A stretch of 64,000 nt of DNA, taken from contig CM042091.1 in NCBI GenBank assembly GCA_023512835.1, forward strand, positions 23,329,506 through 23,393,505, in the 5' to 3' direction. Made by a program: the position numbers and the translations under genes. This stretch comes from Taxillus chinensis (lineage: Eukaryota; Streptophyta; Magnoliopsida; Santalales; Loranthaceae). Positions 43,903-55,278 of the stretch are shown piece after piece. Position 1 is the stretch's first letter. Every line of letters starts with the position of its first letter. The notes beneath the pieces were generated by a model that had not been told where the DNA came from, searched no databases, and saw only the letters and a program-made list of their open reading frames with translations.

Positions 43903-46797
43903 CTAAGGTACATAAGGCTTACTATACTTGAAGATCATAGTTGCTGCCTTCCCTCTTAGCTCCATTGTCTGCTTCATCGTAAAGGTGGAGTGTTGGCTCC
44001 AATGTTTGTCTACAGTTAAGAACGACTTGATGACGTGACAGACAAAGGCTCCGCAGCTATCTCCATTCGGCTGTTGTGGCACTTGCTTCTTGCCCCGGAA
44101 TGTCGCCTTGAGTTTCTTAGTCGGACGCAGGGGTGTGATACCCAACTCTTCATATAATCCGGCTTTCTTCACGTCTTCAGTTAGCCTGAGACACAGAGGT
44201 TCCCATTGATTCTCCCTAACGAAATGCTCCACAATCTGATGAGAATCAATGAGAATCATCTGCTTGGACTGAATCATGAAGACAGCCATCATGAAGTGTG
44301 GCGACATGATCCGGTACGGAATGAGGATGGTTGAGAGAGTTTTTCATGGCTTGCTATCCTCAGCGTTCCGTCGATGAAAGTCCGAATTAACTCCACACCT
44401 GGGAAGATAGCCCTCATTCCAACATGGCAGAACTTCAAACAAGTGCCCATCTTCGTAAAGAGATGGAAACAGCCTCATCTCCATTTTAGTAGCTCTCGAG
44501 AAGTTGTCAATGTCTTCTGTAGTAAAGAGTCCTTTCTCCGAACAAAGAGTCTGAATGTCGGCCGGAGAGAAAGGGTACATTTCGAAAAGACATCTTCTCT
44601 CGCGAGAAGACGCAAGATAAGCTTTCATTGCCTTGCGCAAGCTTCCATCCGCATCGGACGGGTCAAACTCCGCATAGGATGGGAGGAAGGTATCAGCTGC
44701 GGATGAGGAGAATGGAGGAGGAGCCGGAGGTGCGGTAGAGGAGCTTGGTTGAGAGAAGCGGCTTCGTTTGGGAATTTGAACTCCCCTGGAAATGCGAAGT
44801 GGCAGGCCGCTTCTCGGTCCGAGTAGATGGTTGTGGGGCGAAGGAGTAGACGGATCGGATGACACTCTCTCCCCCGGTTTGGCAGGTGCCAGGAAGCAAC
44901 AGGAGGACGAGCCATCGTATGCGCCGGATCCGTGAAGGAAGTAGACGGTGAATGGACGGAGGTGGCGACAAGATCCGTTTCCGCTCAATGGAAGTGGAGG
45001 AGTCGGTGAGAGCGGAGAGGAGTTGGGCGCCGAGGGCATCAACTTTGGCAGCGATGGCGGAAATTTGGGCGCTTTGAGCGTGGGCATGTCGGTCCAGCTG
45101 AGCGGAAAGCACAGCATCGGAGTGGACCGTGCCAAAAGAGGCACGCCCAAGTACTAACTCCGGAGCTTTGGAGGACTCCCCCGCATGAACAGGAGCAGGA
45201 GTGCGGTGGGCAGAGGAGTCCGCAGGAGTATCAGCAGCAGCAGGAGCATCCGGAGCATCAGAGGCATCCGGAGCATCGGAGGCATCCGGAGCATTGGAGG
45301 CATCCGGAGCAAGAGACCCGCTTTGACCAGACAAGTTAACCACGGGAATCGCGGCAGCAGGAGAAGAGGGTCCAGCCTTAGCAGTAGAAGGACTTCGGGT
45401 AGCAGGGACTGGGCCGGAGGGTGTAGGGAACGATACATCGGGAATGGCAGCCGGCGTAAGAAAGCCGTGGTCTAGATTCCAGATGATCATGGTCTCCGGG
45501 GATTGGGTATTGCGTGTGTAAAACACCCGGAGATCGGTGTCAGGAATAGAGGAGGTGTGGGCTAGGCTGAAACGGAGCCAAAGGTCCGTTAAGGTGCCGG
45601 CAGAGAGATGGTCAAGGTAATCTCGGGGTTGAGGTAGAGGAGGCAAAGGGGCTTCCGAAGAAGCAGCCGGGACATCAACAGTGGCGACAGCAACAGCGGT
45701 ATCAACCGCAGCAGCTATAGCGGATGTGGAGGGAGTGGGGACATCAGCAGCAGAGGGGGCGGAGGAAACAACTTTAGATGCACTGCGCTAAGAGGGCCCC
45801 GCGACCTCGGACGATTCAGCACGGACGCTTGGTTGGGAGGCCCGTGAGTGGGAGGGCGCAGCAACGGACCGAATCCGGGAGGATCGGTGTGCAGAACTGA
45901 CCTCGTGGGCTTGGCTGTCGGAGGGGTCACCAACAGAGCTGCCTTGTTGTTCCGAGGCAGGGAGAACGCGGAGAGCTACAGTGGGTCGGCGAGCGGTCAT
46001 GTTCCCGTCCGGCGTAAGGTGACGAAGGTAATAAGCCGAGGGAAACGAGACAGCATCAAATCGGGCGAAATGGTCCGGACGTAGATGCCGGAAGACAATG
46101 CTGAGGATGCGCCCGAAGGAATGGTTTTTGGAACCATTCTGCAGCAAACGAAATAAGAACATCCCCCAATCCATCGGAAGACCTTCAAAAATGTCGTACA
46201 TGGCCAGGAGAAGATCGTACGGAATCGAGTCCAGGGCGATGTGCGAGCCGAGGAGCATCGACTTAGAATAGTCGCCATACATCGATAGCGACCCTGGAAG
46301 GATTTCACCTTGTATTCCTTCCCCTTGTTCGTGCAACCCATAAAAGCCGCCATTGGATCGGCATCTGGGCGCTGTGGTTCACCAAGAGGTAGGTGGAGAG
46401 TAGCGCGGAGAACAGCCGGAGTGATGATGATGGATTCACCGCGGACATAAGAGGTTATGGAATCGGTGGTGCAGCGAATCCGTTGGTAATACTCAAGAAT
46501 GTCATCGATAAGAAGATCGACGGGATTGGAGACCAGGCTGAGTATGTGCGAGGCTTCAAGAAGAGGGCGAAGCTGGAAAAACCAATCCGGAGGATCAGAA
46601 ACAGCATTCCAATCAACTAGATGGCCAGGATTAACGCCGGAAAGAGAGATTCGGGTGCCATTGCAGATTTGATGGGAAGGAAAAGAGGAAAGGTGAGGTC
46701 TTGACAGTAGAAGAAGCAACGAGAGGTTTAGGGATTTAAAATGAGCGATGACTCGTGCTTCGCAGAATGATCGTAACATATAAGATCGAGTCCGCAA
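43903..46797 (-). pseudogene. ORF3 of the Sirevirus: mobile-domain-like plus Ulp1-like protease
   Basis: Frames 45997-46797, 45788-46336, 44693-45646, 44344-45150 and 43903-44307 follow one another with two shifts (near 46270 and 44950) and two stops (45788, 44344; the latter a TGA perhaps from Trp). Parts: PDWFFQL and IIITPAVLRATLHLPLG, then FQGRYRCMATIL and MDWGMFLFRLL (mobile-domain-like); a Pro/Ala/Ser linker with DASDAPDASD repeats; and a C48 protease part with His (44296-44298), Asp (44245-44247), Gln (44071-44076) and Cys (44053-44055) in VPQQPNGDSCGAFVC. No membrane segments. The order matches Athila ORF3, but sequence similarity is low. The start codon is uncertain. Confidence 0.8.
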
Positions 46798-48335
46798 ATG
46801 TCGGCGGGTCTAGGAATGTGCGAGTGAGATAGGGACCCGCTCGACATGCCGATGTCATTAGTCTGGATATCGATGCGTCTCCGAATAAAACGATGTCGTG
46901 GAGACCGCATGACCAAGTAGAGATTACAACTGGTTGCCATCCAGGAGAAGTGTGTGTGCAACCCGAGATATGCATTTAATGAATCATCATTATTCCTCCT
47001 CAAAAGCATGCGACATATGAGTATACGTGGATTGTCACAATTGAACAAAGGTCAGGAGTCCGGAGGTAAGAGCCGACACTCATCCGGAGTTAATAATATT
47101 CGTGAAAGAGTATCCGGATGAATAATAGACCTTGTCCGTCGTAAACAGAGTTTGGTGAGAAAGTAGAGTAGATTCCTTTGCGTCAAAAAGTCGAAGAGAA
47201 GAGAAGTACCACAACACTTCAAATCCGAGACTATGGGACTGGATTTATCAATACGGTTGCAAAGAGAATTTGAACCTTGTAGCTAAATAAAGATATCCCG
47301 AAAATACAAAAGCTTAACAGGCAAGGATTAGTACGGATTAGAGATGAAAATCAGTGAAAAACAACATAATCCGAACCAATGAGAAACAGAACTCATGCAT
47401 AGCTAAGAATGTAGTAGACGTATGCAACGTGAAAGTGATCAATATTATGAATCAGGGCATATGTCGGATAGCAATACACAGGTTCATATAGGTCAACATA
47501 AGCGAAACCGTCTTGCCGAACAACGTAGCTAAGATTAATTAAAGATCATATGATTTGGCTACATTAGGATTCATGAGTGAGCAATGATAAAGCGAACACA
47601 TGTCAAAAGAAAGCAGATGATTAGTCGATTAAAATGCATGGTTAAAGAAGAAAATACATCCAAACATGCCACTTTTTCGATTTAAAAGCAGCATGTCCAT
47701 CAGATCCGAAGTAAAAGTTTAGAGGAGGGAGAATCCGAGACATATTAGGGGTTCATTGCTGCTCCCCCGTAGATCATTTAATCCTCTCAATGAAAAGCTC
47801 CCCCTCAGATAGACAGTCAGGAAAGAGGTCATGAGACATATACGGGGGGTATTACTGAATAATATATAAAGTATCTTCTCCCCCGTAAATTGTGCTATCC
47901 TCTCGGTTGACCGTTCCGATTTGTAGTTCAGCACTGTCTATCTTATTAGAAAACTATACTTCAGAAGCTGATCAGACTGCGTTTGAGTATTCATCCACCA
48001 GGCATTCCAAGCTAGCCCATTTCACTTCTTCAACTATGCATGTTAATAGAGTAATCTAAATGAACATGCTTTTGTCATGTGGTGATTAATGGAAGTTAAG
48101 ATCATGAACCCGAAAGAGGTAAATCATATAAACTGTAATTTTGTTAGCTTTAAACGACTTCAGTCGGGAAATGCAAGCATCCTCCCATAATGAGGTTGAG
48201 ATTAATATCAGAAATATGAAACCGTTAAACAGTAAGTATGATCAGCAATACAGTCAGTGAGTTTCTACTACTTACAGTAAACGTACAATGCATGGTCTGT
48301 GAGTAAATATACTGTTGGGTAATTCAAATGAGAAA
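46798..48335 (-). other. Sirevirus spacer between pol and ORF3 with extra polypurine tracts
   Basis: No coding signal. The element strand has GGGGGAG tracts at 47761-47768, 47799-47806 and 47878-47885, all within 130 bases. Multiple polypurine tracts after pol are a known Sirevirus feature and may act as additional plus-strand primers. Confidence 0.7.
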
Positions 48336-50669
48336 CTATGCAGAGAAGTCGAGCATACCTAATCGGAAGAGTAGTTCAGAAAACCTCGCATCAGGTAGGG
48401 GCTTTATGAGTATGTCTGCTAATTGCTCTTCAGTGGCAACATGTTCCAGTGAAATATGCTTTTTAAGAACATGATCACCTATGAAGTGATACCTGACTTC
48501 AATGTGCTTCGTATTAGGATGCATGACAGGATTGTTGCTGATGGCAATTGCACTAGTGTTGTCACAATAAAGTGGAATAGAGGACAAGTCGAATCCGTAG
48601 TCAGTAAGTTGACTTTGCATCCAAAGTAGTGTGTGCGAGAACTTCCAAGCAGCTATATATTCGCCTCGGCGGTAGAGGTTGATACGGAATTCTCGCTTCT
48701 TCTGAACCATGAGATCAATCTATTTCCAAGAAACCGACACGTACCGCTTGTGCTTTTCCTGTCGATGCGACATCCAGAAGTCGGCATCAGAGTACCCGGA
48801 TAAGGTGAAGTTGGACTCCTTTGGGTACCAAAGTCCCAAATTCATCGTCCCTTTGAGATACCTTAATATCCGTTTTACATGAAGCATATGTGACTCCTTG
48901 GGATTCGCCTGGTATCGTGCACAAATGCAAGTTGCAAACATAATGATCGGGCGACTTCTTGTAAGATACAACAAGGATCCGATCATCCCTCGTAGTCGGT
49001 CACATTTACTGATATGCCGTCCACATCCAGATCTAACTTGGCACTGACAGGCATGGGAGTTTTGACGGGGGATGAACCTTCCATACCAAACTTCTTAATA
49101 AGATCGCGAGTGTACTTAGCCTGATTAATGAAGATTCCTTTCTTTAATTGTTTGACTTCAATTCCAAGGAAGTAGGACAGTTCTCCCATCATGCTCATTT
49201 CAAACTTGCCTGTCATTAACTTAGCAAACTCTTCACAAAGCTTCGGATTTGTTGATCCGAAAATGATATCATCCACGTATATTTGTACGATTAGAGTGTG
49301 TCCTTTCTCTTTTCGTAAAAATAGGGTGGTGTCTATCTTCCCTTTTTGGAAGTTATGAGCAAGAAGGAATTCTGACAGTGTGTCGTACCAGGCTCTTGGA
49401 GCTTGCTTCAAACCATATAGTGCTTTCTGAAGTTTGTAGACAAGATGTTTTGCCTTAGGTTCAATGAAGCCAGGAGGTTGTTCAACATACACCTCCTCTT
49501 GAAGGTCTCCATTCAGGAATGCACTCTTGACGTCCATTTGATAAACTATGAAGTTTTCATATGAAGCATACGCCAGAAACATTCGGATTGCCTCAAGTCT
49601 TGCGACCGGAGCAAAGGTTTCATCATAATCTATTCCTTCTTCTTGACGATATCCTTTGGCTACCAGCTGGCTTTGTTCGGATTACTATTCCATCCGTATC
49701 AAGCTTGTTCCGGAACACCCATTTAACGCCAATGACTTGCTGAGACTTAGGCCTTGGTACTAAGGTCCACACATTATTTCTCTTAAATTGATTCAGTTCT
49801 TCTTGCATGGCTTCTATCCAATTCGAATCTTGAAGAGCTTCATCTACCACTTTTGGTTCTATTTGAGATAGAAAACACGAGTAGAGACTCATGTTGGAGG
49901 TGGCTGCTCTTGTTCTTACACCAACAGTAGGATCATCGATCACTTGATTTGAGGGATAGTTTCGGGTCCATCTATAATTCTGTGCATGTGTTGGTTGATC
50001 TTGAACAATTTGAAGCTCTTCCAGATTTGGTGGTTCAGTTGTATCGACTGGTTGAGCTTCGTCCGGAGAAGATATTTCCGTATTGAGAGGTACGGATGAA
50101 CTAGTTGGTTCTTCAACACTGTTTCTTCCAGTGTTAACTAGTCCGGACGGACTTGAAGGTGCTCCGGAATTTTGTGTATCCGTAGGAGTATGTCCGGAGC
50201 TAAATGGTAGTCCGGAGTCAGAGTCATACATAGCATCATCCATACAATTTCGTTGTGTTTCGCTGATGCCACGTGGTTGGTCAGGATATGTAATAGGAAT
50301 ATTCATAAACTTCGAATAATCAACGTTGCTGTCCATGACCTGCATATTGGAATTTGAAGAACCGACTTTTGACCAAACGAGATTAGCTTCATCAAAGGTC
50401 ACATGGATAGATTCTTCAACTTTAAAAAGTTTTCTATTGAAGACCCGATAAGCCTTGCTATGTAGTGAGTACCCAACAAAAATCCCATCATCAGATTTTG
50501 ATTCAAATTTATTCCGGGTCTCTTTGCCATTGATCAGTATATAGCAAGTACACCCAAAAGCTCTGAAATGTGAAATCGAAGGTTTTCGTCCTCTCCACAT
50601 CTCATAGGGTGTTTTCATGGTAGATTTATTTATTAGAGTTCTTTCCGAACATAGCAGGCAAGTGGACAC
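48336..50669 (-). pseudogene. Sirevirus reverse transcriptase and RNase H
   Basis: 50669-49623 carries the integrase end, the variable Ser/Thr/Pro linker and the RT start (NVWTLVPRPK, GVKWVFRNKLD). 48983-49582 carries [25 protein letters not shown] and the catalytic YVDD at its residues 102-105. 48720-48986 continues ([13 protein letters not shown]). 48336-48710 is RNase H (LYCDNTSAIAISNNPVMH, TKHIEVRYHFI), ending at the family stop. Breaks at about 49650, 48984 and 48715. Typical copia order and spacing. Confidence 0.92.
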
Positions 50670-50796
50670 AGCTTCAGCCCATAGGCGAGAGGAAGCGTTG
50701 CCCCTGCTAACATGGATCTACCAGCTTCAACTAAAGTACGATTCTTGCGCTCGGCTACCCCATTTTGTTGTGGGGTTCTGGGAGAGAGAAGTCATG

Positions 50797-51659
50797 CTAT
50801 ATGCCCTGTTCAGAACAATATGATCTCATTTCTGAAAAATCAAATTCTATACCATGATCACTCCTGATGCATTTAATGCTCAGTCCTTGTGAGTTGCTTA
50901 TCCAGTTGAAAAGATCTACAAGATGTTCAAAAGTTTGATCCTTTGATTTCAGGAACATCACCCATGTGTATCTGGTGAAATCATCGATAACCACAAGGGT
51001 ATATCTCACACCAGCTAGTGATGGAACAGATATAGGACCACATAGGTCCATATGAAGAAGTTGTAGAGGAGCAGTTATTGAGTTAACTGATTTGCTCTTA
51101 AAGCTATGTTTGGTCTGTTTACCAAGTTGGCATTCTCGACAGAGAGTGTCTCTGGAGAATTTGAGTTTGGGTAGACCAGTGACAAGATCAAGTGACACTA
51201 ATTTAGACAAAGTCTTAAAGTTTAAATGTGCGCATCGCTTGTGCCATAACCAACTATCTTCATCTGTTGCTTTCGTGAGGAAGCATACAGGGTCAGAAGA
51301 ATTATTTCTTAAGACCACTGAGTATATGTCCCCATCTCTTGATCCGGATAACTTAACATCTCCAGGATAAGTTTTCTCTTCTTGTACATGTGTTGGACAA
51401 AAAGGAAACAGTAAATCCTTTGTCACATAGCTTATCGACACTTAGCAAATTATGCTTTAAACCTTCGACTAGTGCAACTTTAGTGATTGATACACGGCCG
51501 TTAGTTAAAGTGCCATACCCGACGTCTTACCTTTCTTGTTGTCGCCATATGAAATGGATGGACCTTGTTTATCATTAACTTCTACAAGCGAGTCTGATCA
51601 CCCGTCATATGTCCGGAGCATCCACTATCAAGGATCCACTTGCTTTTGTTGATCTTTAA
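50797..51659 (-). pseudogene. Sirevirus protease and integrase
   Basis: The protease core LDSGCSGHMTGD lies at about 51600-51635 in a frame broken soon after. Integrase frame 50797-51441 has the zinc region (HKRCAHLNF, CRECQLGK), the first Asp in HMDLCGP, a VVIDDFTRYTWV block and the second Asp in IRSDHGIEF. The Glu box lies past a shift near 50800. Integrase precedes RT, which defines Ty1/copia. Confidence 0.9.
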
Positions 51660-54001
51660 CTTCAAGTGATCCGGCAATGCATTCTAGAGATGCTCCTGAA
51701 AGACAACAGTTTACACTTTTGGTGCCCAAACTTGTTTCAGGCGGTTAGAGAGAGCAGCATATTGTCAACATTTACGGATTTGATTTTGCTAGGACTCTTA
51801 GCTTTCCAAGTTGACATTAACTTGTTAGTTTCACTACTTCTTTTATTTGGGTTTTCTTGGGAGAGACACTCCTTTTAGATTTAGATTTTGTTTTGCTCGA
51901 AGAACCCCTTTTATAAAACTGATCTTTATTGGATTGAAATTGATTACAAAGCCAGCTATCGGATAGACTCCAACATTCATAGTGATAATGACCCATTTCC
52001 CTACGAGATGGAACAGACACTATAATGTGAAGTACAAACAGGGGATACAGGTCTCTTAGATTTTACTGATTTTCTACTCTGTTCCTGTGGCCTAATCCAT
52101 TACGTTTGGGTGACGTGCTCTTGGCCCTAAATGCGTCGGCCTTAGCCTTGTCTTTCTTTTTGGGTGCTACGATTTTGGCTTTAACTGCGCCGGCCTTCCC
52201 TTCATCTTTCGTTACGGGTGCTCCTGGTTCGGGAAGTGCAAGAATGCCTCTCGCTCCACGATCATAAACTATGGTGCCACCTGAAATGAAACCATCCAAC
52301 GGTTTAGATGTACTAACAGGATATAAGTTGGTTAGTTTAGGAGTGAAATCCGGAGGACACTCGGTAGCTTGAGCTATGGAAGTTGATAGTTCGGAACCTA
52401 GGCCAGGTTTGACTCGGATGTCGTCAGGATCGGTCCTAAAGGTAGAGGCTATTTCCCCGGATTTTAGCCACTTACGATTTATTTCCTTTTCCTGTTCCAG
52501 TTCATTTTCGAGTCTTTTTACTATAACTTTTAGGCCTGAGAGATTGGTATTTAACAAATGATTTTCAGCTCTTAGATCATGATACCAAGCTTCTTTTCCT
52601 CTGAAGTCAGTGACGTCCTTTTCGAGTCTATTAATAGTAAATTCAAGACGTTTATTCGACTTTCCATATCTTTGTACATTTGAGTAATTATTAGTCTCTC
52701 ATTCTTTTCATGATCACATGCGGTAGTAAGAGATTCTAATTTACTCAGGAGCTCGAGATAGAAGGTACCTCGTATTTGCCATGAGGCGGACGTTCGGCTT
52801 AGTGGTCGGCTCATCATCCGAGGATTCCTCCTCTTCTTCCGAGCCACTCATGTATTTTGTCACGAGCGCCTTCCTCTTGCTCTTCTTGTTATCCGAGGTG
52901 GAGCGGCGAGGAGTTACCTTGTCACTTTTCTCGGCCACTTTTGTTTTGAACCTGCATTCCTTGGCCTAGTGACCGGTTTTCCCACAGTTGAAACATTCCT
53001 GGGGAACTGGACTCCGGTCGCTCCTTCCTTTGGAACGATGATGATGAGCGTCTTCGAACCCTTTTCGCTTTTCCGTAGGAATCGCTCAAAGGATTTGACA
53101 AGAAGGGCTATCTCCTCCTTCTCGTCGAATCGAATTGTCGATACGTCCGTATCATCATTCCTCGATATGTTTAGACATTCCGTAGCTTTGAGAGCTACCC
53201 CCTTTTCTTTCCGAGCTATTTTCTCATCTCTGTCGAGTACTTAAACCCGACTTCGTGAGTCCGCAGCCTCTCCATACGGTTCTTCAAGGGGAACATCTCG
53301 CCAGTTTTTGTCGATTGCATCTGGAGTTGTTTGGAGTAGTAGCGATCCGACAAGGAGCGAAAGAACTTGTCATTAATCTGGGATTGAGAATAATGCTCAT
53401 TGACGGTCTTGACTCAAGAATGAGCTTGCTGAATCTCCGATAGATGCTTTCAAGTGATTCGCCCTGGTTTATGATTAAAACTCTCAAAGTTCTGTCGAGA
53501 GTGCAGATCACATTTCGATCTGGGACCGACTCCCCTCATAGAGGATTGTCGGTTTGTCCCAAATAGCTTTTCTTTGTCGTGCAGCCCTGGACGTCCGGAA
53601 AGCCTCGGAATCCAAAGACGATGTAACATAAGCCGAGCCTTTTCACTAGCGCCTTGCCAGGCTCTTTCATCGTTGGTAAGTTCAAGATCTGTCTTTGGCC
53701 TCCTAACTCCATGTTCTCCGATAGTCATCGGAATTGGAATCTCCCGATGAAGACATGGCCACATAAGATGATCATGGCATACCATAAACATCTTCATGCG
53801 AGCTTTCCACCGAGAGAAAAGCTCAGGTGTGAATTTGGGCGGTTTCGTTAAAGTAAAACCAGAACTCCGTGGTTGAGGAGCGGCGGTAGCAAGCGGTTGA
53901 GGTGGGTCGACATTTTCACTACCGCTTCGATTCGGGATGGGCTCCTGTGCACCTCCGGAGTTAAGGCGAGTGTTGAATAGCATACCGCTTTCTTCGGCCA
54001 T
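51660..54001 (-). pseudogene. Sirevirus gag, long form
   Basis: Start ATG at 53999-54001, 48 bases inside the primer site (MAEESGMLFNTRLNSGG). It is followed by the capsid region (FTLTKPPKFTPELFSRWKARM), a CCHC zinc knuckle CFNCGKTGH..AKEC at 52954-52995 interrupted by a TAG, a basic/acidic Ser-rich stretch (MSGSEEEEESSDDEP), a coiled-coil-like segment (52572-52847 and 52400-52557) and a Lys-rich tail. The long C-terminal extension with coiled coil is typical of Sirevirus gag. At least five breaks. Confidence 0.85.
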
Positions 54002-54048
54002 TTCGAGATTGAAAGAGTGGGATCTCTACTTAGAACAAAGTAGAACTT

Positions 54049-54059
54049 GCTCGATACCA
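54049..54059 (-). other. Sirevirus primer-binding site
   Basis: The element strand reads TGGTATCGAGC two bases inside the 5' LTR. The expected initiator tRNA-Met complement is TGGTATCAGAGC; one A of CAG is missing, as in the copy at 11165-11183. Confidence 0.8.
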
Positions 54060-54061
54060 CT

Positions 54062-55268
54062 TGATGGTCCCTTGGAGCCTAAAGGGGGGGGGGTGAATAG
54101 GCTCTTATTAAAACTCTTTCCTTTCTCTCAAGACACAAACACTTATCTAGTTTAAGTGACAAAATCACTGCGGAAGATAACCAAGATAGTGGAAGTATTT
54201 TGTTTTATTATCACAAGATGAATACAACAAAATAGAAGCAAAACTCTCTTACACTCTGTTTACAAATGAACTCACACACTAGCCAAGTTCTATCTCTAAA
54301 GATGATAAAGCTCCTCTTTTTTGTTCATTTCTTTTTTTTTTTAATGTATAAGTATGAATATTTATACAAAACATTCCTAAGAGACAACCTTGGAACTTGT
54401 AGTTCCGGAATGCGTTCCGCACTAACTATCCCTCGGTAATCTCTCTGCCTTGACTGCTGTGGATTGTGGAGCTCAAGATCTTGGATTTGAAGAGTATAAG
54501 TGTCTCTGTGAGTTCCGAGATACAATTAAGGTTGTGTCCACATATTCGGATGATCCACGTGTAAGATTCTTTAGGTTCTCAATACATTCGTCTTACATCG
54601 GGACACCACGAGCTGATAACTTTAAATGCGGTTTAGTTGGAGCAGTGTCTTCTTGGTCCGGTGTAATTTTCCTTACTCCGTAGCTAATGGAGCTCGGAAC
54701 CTTACTCCGTGTCAATGGTTGCTTACTCCGTAACTATTTAGTACTGGAATCCTTAGTCCGTGTCAGCGCTTCCTTACTCCGCATGTAAGTTCCTTACTCC
54801 GTATGTAAGTTCCTTACTCCGTATGTAAGTTCCTTACTCCGGGCGAGTCTTAAAAAGTCTGATAACTTATTCCGTGTCAGCGCTTTCTTACTCCGCATGT
54901 AAGTTCCTTACTCCGTATGTAATTTCCTTACTCCGGGCGAGTCTTGAAAAGTCTGATAACTTATTCCGTGTCAGCGCTTTCTTACTCCGCATGTAAGTTC
55001 CTTACTCCGCACTTATCCTTTAAGTTCTTAGTCCGTAGGATTGTTCCTTATTCCGTATGTATTTGTTACTTGGTTATTTACCAAGTGTTTGACGACACTC
55101 ACTCTTGTCCGGATCAGGATTATGTATCCTGTCCTTAGCTTTGCTCTCACGAGTGCATCTCTGGATTAATAACATATCTTCTGCAATGATCAAATAAACA
55201 CAAAAGATCTCAGATCAAATTACATAAGGCTTTATCAGCATTATCCAAATTCTGGGTTTGATCCAACA
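54062..55268 (-). repeat. Sirevirus 5' LTR
   Basis: 1207 bases, matching 42544-43766 except for scattered substitutions and one fewer repeat unit in the CTTACTCCG array. TATA-type TATAAATATTC near 54356-54366 (minus). Confidence 0.95.
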
Positions 55269-55278
55269 GGCGCCAATT
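55269..55278 (-). other. Second part of the split Athila A2 primer site
   Basis: GGCGC (target duplication copy) followed by CAATT next to the 5' LTR. Together with 42528-42543 it restores the complement of TGGCGCCGTTGCCGGGG, the tRNA-Asp primer site. Confidence 0.9.

Larger units (their letters stand above)
42544..55268 (-). mobile_element. Sirevirus-type Ty1/copia retrotransposon with extra ORF, complete
   Basis: LTRs 42544-43766 and 54062-55268 start TGATGG and end CCAACA. They are flanked by GGCGC at 42539-42543 and 55269-55273, a perfect 5-bp target duplication. Total length 12,725 bases. Copia order is gag, protease, integrase, RT, RNase H, then a spacer with several extra polypurine tracts, then a long ORF3 and the terminal polypurine tract. 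A long gag, multiple polypurine tracts and an ORF after pol are Sirevirus traits. Frames are interrupted by several stops and shifts. Confidence 0.96.
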
